A stretch of 64,000 nucleotides of DNA from Lentilactobacillus laojiaonis (GTDB lineage: Bacteria > Bacillota > Bacilli > Lactobacillales > Lactobacillaceae): NCBI RefSeq assembly GCF_020616595.1, contig NZ_CP085278.1, forward strand, positions 248,001 through 312,000, in the 5' to 3' direction. Of this stretch, positions 19,252 to 29,193 are shown piece after piece. Below the pieces are notes generated by a model. It did no database searches, was not told the DNA's origin, and was given only the letters and a program-made list of their open reading frames with translations. Position numbers and translations under genes: made by a program. The first letter of the stretch is position 1; each line of letters begins with the position of its first letter.

Positions 19252-19326
19252 AGTTAGCAAACATGAAAAATATTTCTGTGATAAAATGACAGATGATTAA
19301 TTTGATACGAAAGAAGAGGAATTTAA

Positions 19327-19638
19327 ATGAGTTCTAACATCTCTAAAGAAGAAGTTGCTCACGTAGCGGAACTTGCTAAATTAAAATTAGATGACAATAA
19401 GTTAGATTATTTTACTAAGCAAATCGATGATATTGTTGGTATGTTTGAAACCATTGATAAGGTTGATACAACTAACATAGATCCAACTTATAGTGTTACT
19501 GACCAATTAAACACTATGCGAGAAGATATTGCTGACAACTGGAATCAGCGTCAAGCTTTACTAGATACCGCTCCAGAAACTAAGGACGGATTTATTGAAG
19601 TTCCAACTATTATTGATGAAAGTGGGGACGGAGAATAA
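19327..19638 (+). CDS. gatC: Asp/Glu-tRNA amidotransferase subunit C
   Basis: A 103-residue GatC, the small subunit that stabilises GatA and GatB. It starts [21 protein letters not shown] and carries the conserved central LNTMREDIA. It overlaps gatA by one base (TAATG), a sign of translational coupling. AGAGGAA lies before the ATG. The complex makes Gln-tRNA from Glu-tRNA, and possibly Asn-tRNA from Asp-tRNA. Confidence 0.97.
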   Translation: MSSNISKEEVAHVAELAKLKLDDNKLDYFTKQIDDIVGMFETIDKVDTTNIDPTYSVTDQLNTMREDIADNWNQRQALLDTAPETKDGFIEVPTIIDESGDGE

Positions 19639-21104
19639 TGAATTACTTTAAAGAGTCAATTGATTCTCTTCACGAAAAATTAGTTAATAAAGAAATTACA
19701 GCTGAAGAATTAACTAAACAAACTTTTGAAAATATCGATCAAACTGATCCTAAAGTGGCTGCTTTTTTAGCTTTAAATAAAGAAGCTGCACTAGCCAAAG
19801 CACGCCAATTAGACCAACAAGGAATTGATCCAAATAATGTACTTTCTGGAATTCCTGTCGCAATTAAAGATAATTTAGTTACTAAAGGACTAACTACTAC
19901 AGCCGCATCTAAAATGCTCGCTAATTTTAACCCGATCTACAGTGCTACTGTGGTTAATAAACTGGATGCTTTAGATACAATTAACGTAGGTAAAACTAAC
20001 ATGGACGAATTTGCCATGGGTGGTTCTACTGAAAATTCTGCCTTTAAGGTAACTAAAAATCCTTGGGATACTACTAAGGTTCCCGGAGGTTCATCAGGTG
20101 GGTCTGCTGCTGCAGTAGCTGCTGGTGAAGTGATAGCTGCAATTGGTACAGATACTGGTGGTTCAATTCGACAACCAGCTGCCTTTAATGGGGTAGTTGG
20201 GATGAAACCTACTTATGGTCGCGTTTCTCGTTGGGGAGTTATTGCGTTTGGATCAAGTTTAGACCAAGTGGGACCAATTACTAGCACGGTTAAAGACAAT
20301 GCTGTTATGTTGAATGCAATTTCTGGTTTAGATAAACATGATATGACTAGTTCTGACAAAGAAGTTCCTGATTTTACTGCTAATCTTGATAAAGATATTA
20401 AAGGTTTGAAGATCGGAATTCCGGAAGAATACCTAGCTGAAGAAATTTCAGCAGATATTAAGCAATCAGTTCAAAAAGCAGCTGACTATTATCGCCAATT
20501 AGGGGCAACTGTAGAAACAATTTCTTTACCTAATACTAGTTATGCGGTACCGGCTTACTACATTATTGCTTCAGCTGAAGCATCATCAAATTTACAAAGA
20601 TTTGATGGTATTCGTTATGGATTTAGAGCCGAAAATGCTAAAAATTTAGATGATTTATATGTAGAAACTAGATCACAAGGATTTGGTGACGAAGTTAAGC
20701 GGCGAATTATGTTAGGAACTTTCTCACTATCATCTAGTTATTATGATGCTTACTTCAAAAAAGCCGCTCAAATTAGAACTTTAATCATCAATGATTTTAA
20801 GGATGCCTTTAAAAAAGTTGATTTAATTTTGGCACCAACTACTCCAACAACTGCTTATGGCATTGGAGAAGATGTTTCTGATCCAATGACTATGTACATG
20901 AACGATGCACTTACTTTACCAGTTAACTTAGCTGGTTTACCAGCGATGTCAGTTCCTGCTGGATTGGATAAAGACGGCATGCCAATGGGAATTCAACTTA
21001 TTGGTAAACCATTTGATGAAGCAACCATTTATCAAGCTGGTTACGCCTTTGAAAAAGAAACTAAATTTAATCAAAACACACCAAAAATGGGAGGAAATAA
21101 CTAA
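19638..21104 (+). CDS. gatA: Asp/Glu-tRNA amidotransferase subunit A
   Basis: A 488-residue amidase-signature enzyme that releases ammonia from glutamine for the GatB active site. The Ser-cisSer-Lys triad is visible: Lys in PVAIKDNL near residue 77, and the Ser residues in [17 protein letters not shown] and [14 protein letters not shown]. The length is standard. Its last base is shared with the first of gatB, so the three subunits form one coupled unit. Because a complete asnS is also present, the main product here is expected to be Gln-tRNA. Confidence 0.98.
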   Translation: MNYFKESIDSLHEKLVNKEITAEELTKQTFENIDQTDPKVAAFLALNKEAALAKARQLDQQGIDPNNVLSGIPVAIKDNLVTKGLTTTAASKMLANFNPIYSATVVNKLDALDTINVGKTNMDEFAMGGSTENSAFKVTKNPWDTTKVPGGSSGGSAAAVAAGEVIAAIGTDTGGSIRQPAAFNGVVGMKPTYGRVSRWGVIAFGSSLDQVGPITSTVKDNAVMLNAISGLDKHDMTSSDKEVPDFTANLDKDIKGLKIGIPEEYLAEEISADIKQSVQKAADYYRQLGATVETISLPNTSYAVPAYYIIASAEASSNLQRFDGIRYGFRAENAKNLDDLYVETRSQGFGDEVKRRIMLGTFSLSSSYYDAYFKKAAQIRTLIINDFKDAFKKVDLILAPTTPTTAYGIGEDVSDPMTMYMNDALTLPVNLAGLPAMSVPAGLDKDGMPMGIQLIGKPFDEATIYQAGYAFEKETKFNQNTPKMGGNN

Positions 21105-22525
21105 TGAATTTTGAAACTGTTATTGGATTAGAAGTCCACGTTGAGTTAAAAACTAACTCAAAAATTTTTAGTCCTTCTCCAGTTGATTTTGGTGCTGAAC
21201 CAAACTTAAATACTAACGTAATCGATTGGGGTTATCCAGGGGTCTTACCTACCACCAATAAAGGGGTTGTGGAAAGTGGAATGAAAGCAGCTTTAGCTTT
21301 GCATGCTGACATTTCTAAAATTCAACATTTTGATCGTAAGAATTACTTTTACCCAGATAATCCTAAAGCCTACCAAATTACTCAATCTGACACACCATTA
21401 GCTCAAAATGGTTGGGTGGAAATTGAAGTAGATGGTCAAACTAAAAAAATCGGCATTCAAGAAATGCATATTGAAGAAGATGCTGGTAAAAATACTCATG
21501 GTGGCGATCACTCTTATGTGGATTTAAACCGTCAAGGTACTCCCTTGGTTGAAATTGTATCTACTTCTGAAATTGCATCACCTGATGAAGCTTATGCTTA
21601 TCTAGAAGAATTACGCCAACAAATTCAATTTACCGGCGTTTCTGACGTTAAAATGGAAGAAGGATCAATGCGTGTTGATGTTAACATTTCAATTCGTCCA
21701 ATTGGTCAAACTGAATACGGTACTAAGGTAGAATTAAAGAACTTAAACTCATTTAACTATGTTAAAAAAGGTTTAGCTTTTGAAGAAGCTCGCCAACGTA
21801 AAATCATTATGGCTGGTGGAGAAATTCAACCTGAAACTCGTCGTTATGATGAAACTACCGGACAAACGATTCTCATGCGTGTTAAAGAAGGGGCAGAAGA
21901 TTACCGTTACTTCCCAGAACCTGATCTTCCCGCTTTAGAAATCTCAGACGCATGGATTGATGAAATTAAAAATAATTTACCAGAGGCACCAAGTAAACGT
22001 CGCGATCGTTACGTAAATGAATTAGGTATTACTGAATATGATGCCATGGTATTGACTCAAACCAAAGAAATGTCTGATTTTTATGATCGTATGATTGAAT
22101 TACATGCTGATCCTAAACAATCAGCCAACTATCTACAAGGAAACGTAAATGCTTATCTAAATGATAATCAAGTGGACTTGCAAGATACTAAAATTACTCC
22201 TGAAAACTTAGCAACGATGGTTAACTTAATTTCTGATGGTACCATTTCATCAAAAATGGCTAAGAAAGTCTTCAAAGCTATTACAGAAGGTAAGGAACCT
22301 AAACAATTTGTTGAAGAAAATGGCATGGTTCAACTCTCTGATCCAAGTCAACTTCAACCAATTATTGATGAAATTTTGTCAGCTAACCCACAATCTATTG
22401 AAGATTTCCATAATGGTAAAGATCGAGCAATTGGTTTCTTGGTCGGTCAAATTATGAAAAAAACTCAGGGTAAAGCAAACCCAACAGTAGTTAATAAACT
22501 GTTAATTGCATCAATGAATAAATAA
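21104..22525 (+). CDS. gatB: Asp/Glu-tRNA amidotransferase subunit B
   Basis: A 473-residue GatB, the tRNA-binding kinase/amidotransferase subunit that phosphorylates the misacylated aminoacyl group and then amidates it. The family signature is clear: N-terminal [53 protein letters not shown] and the C-terminal helical YqeY-like tail ([17 protein letters not shown]). It overlaps gatA at its start and precedes dagK by 15 bases in the same operon. Confidence 0.98.
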   Translation: MNFETVIGLEVHVELKTNSKIFSPSPVDFGAEPNLNTNVIDWGYPGVLPTTNKGVVESGMKAALALHADISKIQHFDRKNYFYPDNPKAYQITQSDTPLAQNGWVEIEVDGQTKKIGIQEMHIEEDAGKNTHGGDHSYVDLNRQGTPLVEIVSTSEIASPDEAYAYLEELRQQIQFTGVSDVKMEEGSMRVDVNISIRPIGQTEYGTKVELKNLNSFNYVKKGLAFEEARQRKIIMAGGEIQPETRRYDETTGQTILMRVKEGAEDYRYFPEPDLPALEISDAWIDEIKNNLPEAPSKRRDRYVNELGITEYDAMVLTQTKEMSDFYDRMIELHADPKQSANYLQGNVNAYLNDNQVDLQDTKITPENLATMVNLISDGTISSKMAKKVFKAITEGKEPKQFVEENGMVQLSDPSQLQPIIDEILSANPQSIEDFHNGKDRAIGFLVGQIMKKTQGKANPTVVNKLLIASMNK

Positions 22526-22540
22526 AAGGTCGGATTTATT

Positions 22541-23554
22541 ATGCGGAAAAGAGCACGGGTAATCTATAATCCCACATCTGGGAGAGAAATCTTAAAACAA
22601 AAAATGATTGGTATTCTAAATGTTTTTGAAAAGGCTGGTTATGAAACTAGTGCCTTTGCAACCACTCCTGAAAAGGATTCGGCTAAAAACGAAGCCACAC
22701 GCGCAGCTTTAGATGGTTTTGAATTGATAGTTGCCGCCGGTGGAGATGGAACGATTAATGAGGTAGTTAATGGAATAGCTCCGCTAGAAAAACGCCCGAA
22801 AATGGCAATTATTCCAGCAGGGACTACTAATGATTATGCTAGAGCCTTGCACATTCCAAGAGAAGACCCAATTGAAGCAGCTAAGATTGTTTTAAAAAAT
22901 CAAACCATTAATATGGATATTGGCAAGGCTAATGATAAATACTTTATTAATATTGCTGCTGGGGGACTTTTAACGGAATTAACTTATGACGTCCCTTCAG
23001 ACTTAAAAACCATTTTTGGGTATTTAGCGTACTTAGTTAAGGGAGCAGAGTTATTGCCACGAATTAAGCCCGTTCAAATGCATTTACAATATGATGGTGG
23101 TGAATTTAAAGGCAAGGCTTCGATGTTTTTCCTAGCCCTTACTAATTCAGTCGGTGGTTTTGAACAAATAGTTCCCGATGCCTCGCTAGATGATGGTAAA
23201 TTTACTATGATTATTGTTAAAACCAGTAATTTAGCAGAAATTTTACACTTAATTTCTAAGGTGCTAAATGGTGGTCGCCATGTTAATGATAGTCGCATTA
23301 TTTACAAAAAAACTAGTAAGGTAATTGCTCAACCCGTTAATAAAAAAGATAAAATGCAAATTAATATTGATGGCGAGTATGGTGGCGACGCTCCTATGAC
23401 CTTTATTGATTTGAAGCAACACATTGAAATGTTTGCTAACACGGATGCCATTCCATCATTGGCCATTTCTGATGCTCCGAGTGAGGAAATTCAACAAGCT
23501 GAAGAGAAGTTTGTTGAAATTGTTAAAGAAATTCCTGATGGAGATAGTAAATAA
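22541..23554 (+). CDS. dagK: Diacylglycerol kinase (DagK/YegS family lipid kinase)
   Basis: A 337-residue soluble lipid kinase. The N-terminal domain has RARVIYNPTSGRE and the glycine-rich catalytic loop AGGDGTINEVVNG (about 66-78); MAIIPAGTTNDYARAL follows. DagK recycles the diacylglycerol released when LtaS transfers glycerol phosphate from phosphatidylglycerol, so it links functionally with the lipoteichoic operon at 57-62 kb. It follows gatB closely, as in many Firmicutes, and ends at a terminator. Confidence 0.93.
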   Translation: MRKRARVIYNPTSGREILKQKMIGILNVFEKAGYETSAFATTPEKDSAKNEATRAALDGFELIVAAGGDGTINEVVNGIAPLEKRPKMAIIPAGTTNDYARALHIPREDPIEAAKIVLKNQTINMDIGKANDKYFINIAAGGLLTELTYDVPSDLKTIFGYLAYLVKGAELLPRIKPVQMHLQYDGGEFKGKASMFFLALTNSVGGFEQIVPDASLDDGKFTMIIVKTSNLAEILHLISKVLNGGRHVNDSRIIYKKTSKVIAQPVNKKDKMQINIDGEYGGDAPMTFIDLKQHIEMFANTDAIPSLAISDAPSEEIQQAEEKFVEIVKEIPDGDSK

Positions 23555-23561
23555 TAGTCTA

Positions 23562-23595
23562 AAATTGCGAGACGAATTTCGTTTCGCAATTTTTA
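23562..23595 (+). terminator. Terminator after dagK
   Basis: The stem AAATTGCGAGACGAA / TTCGTTTCGCAATTT is followed by T residues, eight bases after the stop. Confidence 0.85.
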
Positions 23596-23622
23596 TTTAA
23601 AATATATAGGTGAAAAAATTAT

Positions 23623-24990
23623 ATGAAAAAAACAATTCCAGTAATTAAAAATGAAGAATATACGGTTAAGATAAATGACTTAACTTATGAAGGTATGGGA
23701 GTAGCTAAAATTGATAATTTCCCGATCTTTATTGAGAACACTTTACCTGATGAAGAAGCTGTTATTAAAGTTATTAAAGTTAAGTCAACATATGCTTTTG
23801 GTAAAGTAATGCAATATCTAGTTAAGAGTCCTAATCGAGTAGAAGAAGTTGATCGAGTATATACTCAAACCGGAATCGCACCGCTTCAACATTTAGCATA
23901 CGATGCCCAATTAGCTTTTAAGAAACACCAAGTTGAAATTGATTTTCAAAAATTAGGAATTGAAACAGAAGTTTTAGATACGATTGGTATGGATGATCCT
24001 ACTCATTACCGTAATAAAGCCCAAGTTCCTGTTAGAATGGTTAACGGTAAGCTAGAAACTGGTTTTTATCGTAAACATTCGCATGATGTGGTGCCGATTG
24101 AAGATTTCTATATCCAAGATGAAGAAATCGATAAAGCAATCCTAGCAGTAAGAGATGTTTTAAGAAAATTCCAAGTAACTCCATACGATGAAAGAGTTCA
24201 TAAGGGAACTATTCGTAATGTGATGGTTAGACGTGGTCGTAATAGTCATGAAATGATGATTGTGTTAATTACCCGTACCAATAAATTACCGAATAAGGAA
24301 TTTATCGTGAATGATATCCTTAAACAATTACCTAATGTTGATAGTATTATTCAGAATGTTAATTCCGAAAAAACCAATGCTTTAATGGGACATAAAAACA
24401 TTGTTTTACATGGTAAACCAACGATTAAAGATACTTTATTAGGATTAGAATTTGAAATTTCTGCTACATCATTTTATCAAGTTAATCCCGAACAAACTGA
24501 AAAATTATATAGTTTAGCTGTTCAAAAAGCAGATTTAAAACCAGATGATGTTGTAATTGATGCTTATTGTGGTATCGGAACTATTTCACTTACTTTAGCC
24601 CAACACGTTAAGCAAGTTTATGGAGTCGAAGTAGTTGAAGAAGCTATTGAAAATGCTAAATTAAATGCCCAACTTAATCATATTGAGAATGTTGAATTTG
24701 TAGCTAATAAGGCCGAAGATCAAATGGCTAAATGGCAAGCTGATGGGCTTAAACCGGACGTAATTGTGGTAGATCCACCACGTAAAGGTTTAGATGCTTC
24801 CTTAATTGAAAGTGTAAGTCAAATGGCACCCAAACGAGTAGTTTATGTTTCATGTAATCCAGCTACCCTAGCTAGGGATGTACAAAGATTTATGGAATTA
24901 GGATATTCAATTAAAGATCCAATTCAACCAGTTGACCAATTTCCACAAACTGTGCATATTGAAAGTGTAACGGTTTTAGAAAAAGACTAA
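23623..24990 (+). CDS. 23S rRNA (uracil-C5)-methyltransferase, RlmCD type
   Basis: A 455-residue SAM-dependent RNA methyltransferase of the TrmA/RlmD family. An N-terminal TRAM domain (about 1-65) precedes a central domain and a Rossmann catalytic domain with VIDAYCGIGTISLTLA (SAM binding), VVDPPRKGLDASLI and the nucleophilic Cys in VYVSCNPATLARD. The four cysteines that bind the iron-sulfur cluster in E. coli RlmD are absent: the region reads TGIAPLQHLAYDAQLAF. It may methylate U747 and U1939 like streptococcal RlmCD, but the site specificity is inferred. Confidence 0.9.
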   Translation: MKKTIPVIKNEEYTVKINDLTYEGMGVAKIDNFPIFIENTLPDEEAVIKVIKVKSTYAFGKVMQYLVKSPNRVEEVDRVYTQTGIAPLQHLAYDAQLAFKKHQVEIDFQKLGIETEVLDTIGMDDPTHYRNKAQVPVRMVNGKLETGFYRKHSHDVVPIEDFYIQDEEIDKAILAVRDVLRKFQVTPYDERVHKGTIRNVMVRRGRNSHEMMIVLITRTNKLPNKEFIVNDILKQLPNVDSIIQNVNSEKTNALMGHKNIVLHGKPTIKDTLLGLEFEISATSFYQVNPEQTEKLYSLAVQKADLKPDDVVIDAYCGIGTISLTLAQHVKQVYGVEVVEEAIENAKLNAQLNHIENVEFVANKAEDQMAKWQADGLKPDVIVVDPPRKGLDASLIESVSQMAPKRVVYVSCNPATLARDVQRFMELGYSIKDPIQPVDQFPQTVHIESVTVLEKD

Positions 24991-24991
24991 T

Positions 24992-25028
24992 AAAAAAGCA
25001 TCTAACAATTAGTTAGATGCTTTTTTTA
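24992..25028. terminator. Bidirectional terminator with a stop codon in its loop
   Basis: The stem AAAAAGCATCTAAC / GTTAGATGCTTTTT has a five-base loop AATTA that contains the minus-strand stop of the permease gene. It serves both convergent genes. Confidence 0.88.
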
Positions 25029-26340
25029 TATACCATTTGTGAATGTAATAAATGGGAATGCCAATAGCGGTAATAATTAACCCTACAATGGCTAATCCTA
25101 GTTGGGTAATGATAGTGGTTGAAAGAATAAAGACTCCCCCTAAAATGGCAATTAGAGGCACAATTGGGTAACCAGGAACTTTATAAGGACGTTCTAACTC
25201 TGGCTCCACTCGACGTAATTTAAAGACGGCGATAAAAAGTAGGGTATTAAAGATCCACATAACAAACACTAACATGTTGGTTAACATATCAAAATTACCC
25301 ATAATGACCATAATAGTAGAAATAATAAATTCAAAGATGCCGGCAACATAGGGCACCGAAGTATTAGTAGAAATTTTGGTAAATAGCTTACTAAAAGGTA
25401 ATGAGTTATTATTGGCTAAAGTGAAAGGTACGCGCATTCCTGTTAGAGTATATCCATTAATAGCTCCATAAACGGAAATTAAAATACCGACAGTAACTAA
25501 TTTACCACCTAATTGGCCAAACATTTTAATCGCAGCATCCGAAGCGGCATTTTGATTACCAGCTAATTGATCAAGCGGTAAAGTTTTTAGAAAAGCTACG
25601 TTAATTAGGATATAGATAATCATGATAAAAGTGAGTCCTAAAATAATTGCTAATGGTAAATCTCGTTTAGGATTTTTCATTTCACCGGCGATATTGCAAA
25701 CTCCTAGCCAGCCATCATAGGCAAATAAAGTTGCTAATAATCCTCCACTAAAAGCAGTGATCAGATTAACGTGAGCGTGGGATGAGACCAACGGAATTAA
25801 TGAAATGCTTACTTTACCGGGAATTAGTAATCCCGCAATTGCAATAATAAAAATAGGAATTAATTTGATAACTAGGGTGATTGACTGAACTTGACCACCA
25901 ACTTTAGCTCCTAAAAAGTTAAGAGCGGTAACACTACCGGAACATAATAGAGCAATTAAAATGAGGTAACCACTACTTAAATGAAATAGGTTAATTATTT
26001 GTGTGGCAAATACAATTGATAGGGCGGCAATATTGGCTGGGAAGTAAACCAACATTTGGGCCCAACCCAGTAAAAATCCCCAAATTGATCCATATGTATG
26101 TCCAATTATTTCAATCGGGCCACCAGTTTTGGGCATAGCAGCAGCTAGTTCAGAGACGGATAAACCCGCACAGATTGTCAAAATACCACCAATAAACCAA
26201 ACTAATAGGGATAAGCCAACTCCATGAGTAGCTTGTGTAACAGCGGATGTCTTAAAGAAGATTCCACCACCGATAACTGTTCCCATGACAGTTGAGATAG
26301 CGGCAAATAATCCGATATCCTTTTTTAAATTATTTTCCAT
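25009..26340 (-). CDS. APC family amino acid permease (SteT/LAT-like)
   Basis: A 443-residue permease with twelve predicted membrane segments. The first helix carries the GTVIGGGIFF motif (about residues 19-30), the unwound glycine-rich segment that binds amino-acid substrates in APC transporters. Overall resemblance is to the L-type/SteT branch that exchanges serine, threonine or other neutral residues. Specificity cannot be read. GCGAGGACA precedes the ATG. No nearby biosynthetic or peptidase gene suggests the substrate. Confidence 0.88.
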   Translation of the reverse strand: MENNLKKDIGLFAAISTVMGTVIGGGIFFKTSAVTQATHGVGLSLLVWFIGGILTICAGLSVSELAAAMPKTGGPIEIIGHTYGSIWGFLLGWAQMLVYFPANIAALSIVFATQIINLFHLSSGYLILIALLCSGSVTALNFLGAKVGGQVQSITLVIKLIPIFIIAIAGLLIPGKVSISLIPLVSSHAHVNLITAFSGGLLATLFAYDGWLGVCNIAGEMKNPKRDLPLAIILGLTFIMIIYILINVAFLKTLPLDQLAGNQNAASDAAIKMFGQLGGKLVTVGILISVYGAINGYTLTGMRVPFTLANNNSLPFSKLFTKISTNTSVPYVAGIFEFIISTIMVIMGNFDMLTNMLVFVMWIFNTLLFIAVFKLRRVEPELERPYKVPGYPIVPLIAILGGVFILSTTIITQLGLAIVGLIITAIGIPIYYIHKWYIKKASN

Positions 26341-26401
26341 GTAATTGTCCTCGCTTTATAAGGAATCATATAATTCAATACTAAATATTTTACCACCTAA
26401 A

Positions 26402-26450
26402 AACAAATAAAACGATGACCAAATATTATGATCATCGTTTTATTTGTTTT
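26402..26450 (-). terminator. Terminator of gntK
   Basis: A very long stem, AACAAATAAAACGATGA with TCATCGTTTTATTTGTT, lies 15 bases after the gntK stop on the minus strand. Confidence 0.85.
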
Positions 26451-26464
26451 AATTAAATAACTAA

Positions 26465-28027
26465 TTAGCTGTGGCTAACGTTATTTTTATTAGTAGTTTT
26501 ATGAGTTCTTTGGAACTCAGCAATGTTAGCATATTCAGGTTGAAGTGAACGACTTAATCGAATGTAGATAGGAATTAAATCACGGTATGCTTCAAAGTTT
26601 TCTGGATTTGGATGATGAGTTACAGTATTACCAACAAATTTAGAAACATCACTTAAACTGTCGATGATACCAAGACTGTACATTCCAAGAGTAGCAGCAC
26701 CAAGAGCAGTACTTTCAAAACTTTCTGGAATAGAAACATCTTGTTCAAAAATATCAGTTAGCATTTGACGCCATAGTTCTGAACGAGCAAATCCACCACT
26801 AGCTTGGATGCTACTTGGTTTACCAACAACTTCTTCTAAGGCTAACATAACGGTATATAGGTTATAAATGATACCTTCTAGAGAAGCACGGATCATGTGA
26901 GCACGAGTGTGCGTACGGCTTAATCCGAAGAAGGAACCACGAGCATTAGCATCCCAGATAGGAGCTCTTTCGCCACCTAAGAATGGGAAGAAGATTAAAC
27001 CATCTGAACCTGCTGGAATTTTTGAAGCGATATCAGTTAATAGGTCATAAGGATCGATTTGCATTTGTTCGGCAGTAACTTTTTCTGGAGCACATAATTG
27101 ATCACGAACCCAACGGAATACAACCCCACCATTGTTAACAGGACCACCAATTACCCACATGTCTTTAGCAAGGTAGTAACAGAATACACGAGCTTTAGGA
27201 TCAGTCTTAGGTTTGTCAGTGATAACACGAACGGCACCTGAAGTACCAATAGTTACAGCAACTACGCCTGGCTTAGTTGCGTTAACCCCAAGGTTAGCTA
27301 ATGGGCCATCTGATGCACCAATAATGAATGGGGTATCAATATCAATACCAAGTACTTTAGCGTATTCTTCGTGAAGACCTTTTAATTGATAAGTAGTATC
27401 AACTAATTCTGGTAAACGATCTTTAGTAACTCCGGCAACTTCAAGAGCTTGGTCATCCCAATCAAGGTTATAAATATTAAATAAACCAGTTGCATTGGCG
27501 ATTGAGTAATCTTCTTTTAATTCACCGAATAATTTGTAAAGAACGTATTCTTTAATTCCTACGAACCAACGTGCTTTATTGAATACATCAGCGTGTTCGT
27601 TACGTAACCAAATCATTTTTGAAAGAGGAGTCATTGGGTGAATTGGAACACCAGTTTTTTGGTAAAGTTCCATACCAGTAGGACTTTGTTTTAGTTCATC
27701 AGCATATTTAACTGAACGGTTGTCGCCCCATAAGATGGCACGAGTTAATGGTTTGTAATTTTCGTCTAGTAAGATTAGACTGTGCATAGCACATGAGAAA
27801 GATACACCTTTTAATTCACTACTTTGAATATTAGCTTTTCGAACTACTTCACCAATTCCTTCAGTAATGGCTGAGAAAATTTCTTCGGGATCTTCTTCAT
27901 TCATATCTGGAGTATCTTGATAAAGTGGGTATCCATTGTTTGAATAACCTTTAACTTTTCCATCGGTATCATAAAGAACAGTTTTAACACTGGTTGTACC
28001 GATATCAACACCTAGCATGTATTCCAT
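26465..28027 (-). CDS. gntK: Gluconokinase (FGGY family carbohydrate kinase)
   Basis: A 520-residue FGGY kinase that phosphorylates gluconate to 6-phosphogluconate, feeding the pentose-phosphate/phosphoketolase route. It begins MEYMLGVDIGTTSVKTVLYD (phosphate 1 motif), has MNEEDPEEI, a central GASDGPLANLGVNA and the C-terminal adenosine motif QASGGFARSELWRQMLTDIF. I use the ATG at 28025-28027 behind GAAAGGAAG rather than the upstream TTG frame that begins at 28099. It is divergent from an RpiR-type regulator. A cre-like sequence lies in its leader. No gluconate permease is adjacent. Confidence 0.92.
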   Translation of the reverse strand: MEYMLGVDIGTTSVKTVLYDTDGKVKGYSNNGYPLYQDTPDMNEEDPEEIFSAITEGIGEVVRKANIQSSELKGVSFSCAMHSLILLDENYKPLTRAILWGDNRSVKYADELKQSPTGMELYQKTGVPIHPMTPLSKMIWLRNEHADVFNKARWFVGIKEYVLYKLFGELKEDYSIANATGLFNIYNLDWDDQALEVAGVTKDRLPELVDTTYQLKGLHEEYAKVLGIDIDTPFIIGASDGPLANLGVNATKPGVVAVTIGTSGAVRVITDKPKTDPKARVFCYYLAKDMWVIGGPVNNGGVVFRWVRDQLCAPEKVTAEQMQIDPYDLLTDIASKIPAGSDGLIFFPFLGGERAPIWDANARGSFFGLSRTHTRAHMIRASLEGIIYNLYTVMLALEEVVGKPSSIQASGGFARSELWRQMLTDIFEQDVSIPESFESTALGAATLGMYSLGIIDSLSDVSKFVGNTVTHHPNPENFEAYRDLIPIYIRLSRSLQPEYANIAEFQRTHKTTNKNNVSHS

Positions 28028-28074
28028 ATTTATACTTCCTTTCAGGTAAGAGAAAAAATTTAAAATAGCTTTTT

Positions 28075-28088
28075 TGAAAACGGTTTCT
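28075..28088. promoter_or_regulatory. cre-like site in the gntK leader
   Basis: TGAAAACGGTTTCT matches the CcpA consensus TGWAANCGNTNWCA at all but the last position. It lies 48 bases upstream of the gntK start, where CcpA-HPr(Ser-P) could block transcription. Confidence 0.65.
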
Positions 28089-28154
28089 TTAGAAAGCAAT
28101 AAAAAATATCTAAACCATTATGATATTTAAAAAATAATGGAATCGACTTTCAAT

Positions 28155-28174
28155 GAAGTAATTACGCTTACTTC
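28155..28174. promoter_or_regulatory. Candidate operator of the RpiR-type regulator
   Basis: A perfect inverted repeat, GAAGTAA and TTACTTC with a six-base spacer, lies in the divergent gntK/rpiR intergenic region. The size suits a dimeric helix-turn-helix regulator. Confidence 0.6.
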
Positions 28175-28255
28175 TTGCTATTAACAATTGTAACATATAG
28201 ATATAAAGAAACTCAATTAGAGCTAATTAATACATAACATTATATGAAAAAAATT

Positions 28256-28284
28256 TTCACACTTCAAGTTATTTATTGTAAAAT
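28256..28284 (+). promoter_or_regulatory. Promoter of the RpiR-type regulator
   Basis: TTCACA (28256-28261) and TAAAAT (28279-28284) are 17 bases apart. They lie downstream of the in-frame ATG at 28244, so the translation start must be the later ATG at 28322. Confidence 0.6.
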
Positions 28285-28321
28285 GTGTACAAAAGGCGAA
28301 AATAAACTGGTAGGTGTTAAT

Positions 28322-29167
28322 ATGAGTTCTCCTGTTGAATTATTATCTCAAGATTTTGATAATTTAAGTAAGACTAATAAAAAAATAGCTAATTTTATTA
28401 TTAATGATCCCAAAAAAGCTGCGGAATTAAATATTGAGGAGCTATCAAAAATTACCGATACTTCTACGGCCTCCGTATCGCGGTTAGTTAAAAGTTTAGG
28501 ATACACCAATTTTAGAGAATTTACTTTAGCACTTGCCTATGCTCAATTAAAACCTCAGAATTTACCAATCTTTAAAGAAATTGATGTTACGGATACCTTA
28601 TCAAGTATTGCTAGAAAGGTGTTTGCTGGATCTCAGCAAGCTTTGCAAGACACTTTAAATAATGTAGACGAAACCGAGTTTGCTCGGGCGGTCCTAAGAA
28701 TTATTGATTGTCATCAATTAGGATTCTTTGGTTTAGGCGGGTCATCTATTGTGGCCTTAGATGGTTATCATAAATTTTTACGAACTTCTAAAAATTGTTT
28801 TTATTATACGGATTATGATATCCAATTAATGCAGGCAGTGCGGATGACTAAAGATGATTGTGCGATTTTAATTTCTCATTCTGGTAAAAACCAGCAAACG
28901 TTAAAAATTGCTAATATCTTAAAACAAAAAGGTGTAACCATTATTGGAATTACCAGTAATCGAGATTCGCCATTGGCAAATTTAAGTGATATTATATTTA
29001 TATCTTATAGTGAAGAATCCGATTATCGGTCCGAGGGGATGTATTCCTTATTAGCACAAATTACCATATTAGATACTTTATTTATGATGGTTGCAGTAAG
29101 AATGGGACCAGATAGTGAAACAACTATCCGAAACGTACAAGGGGTAATTGAAAGTACGCGAGATTAG
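28322..29167 (+). CDS. MurR/RpiR family transcriptional regulator
   Basis: A 281-residue regulator with an N-terminal RpiR helix-turn-helix (about 1-75, LSKTNKKIANFIINDPKKAAELNIEELSKITDTSTASVSRLVKSLGYTNFREF) and a C-terminal SIS sugar-phosphate-binding domain (GLGGSSIVALDGYHKFLR; ISHSGKNQQTLKIANILKQKGVTIIGIT). It is divergent from gntK, and 6-phosphogluconate or a related sugar phosphate would be a logical effector. The start at 28322 follows a good promoter and TAGGTG; the upstream ATG at 28244 lies before that promoter. Confidence 0.92.
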   Translation: MSSPVELLSQDFDNLSKTNKKIANFIINDPKKAAELNIEELSKITDTSTASVSRLVKSLGYTNFREFTLALAYAQLKPQNLPIFKEIDVTDTLSSIARKVFAGSQQALQDTLNNVDETEFARAVLRIIDCHQLGFFGLGGSSIVALDGYHKFLRTSKNCFYYTDYDIQLMQAVRMTKDDCAILISHSGKNQQTLKIANILKQKGVTIIGITSNRDSPLANLSDIIFISYSEESDYRSEGMYSLLAQITILDTLFMMVAVRMGPDSETTIRNVQGVIESTRD

Positions 29168-29193
29168 AATACAATAAAAAGAGATGAATTTGT

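Noticed and set aside
28244-28321. Upstream ATG as the start of the RpiR regulator
   Set aside because: It precedes a good promoter (28256-28284) and would add a non-family N-terminus; the ATG at 28322 fits better.
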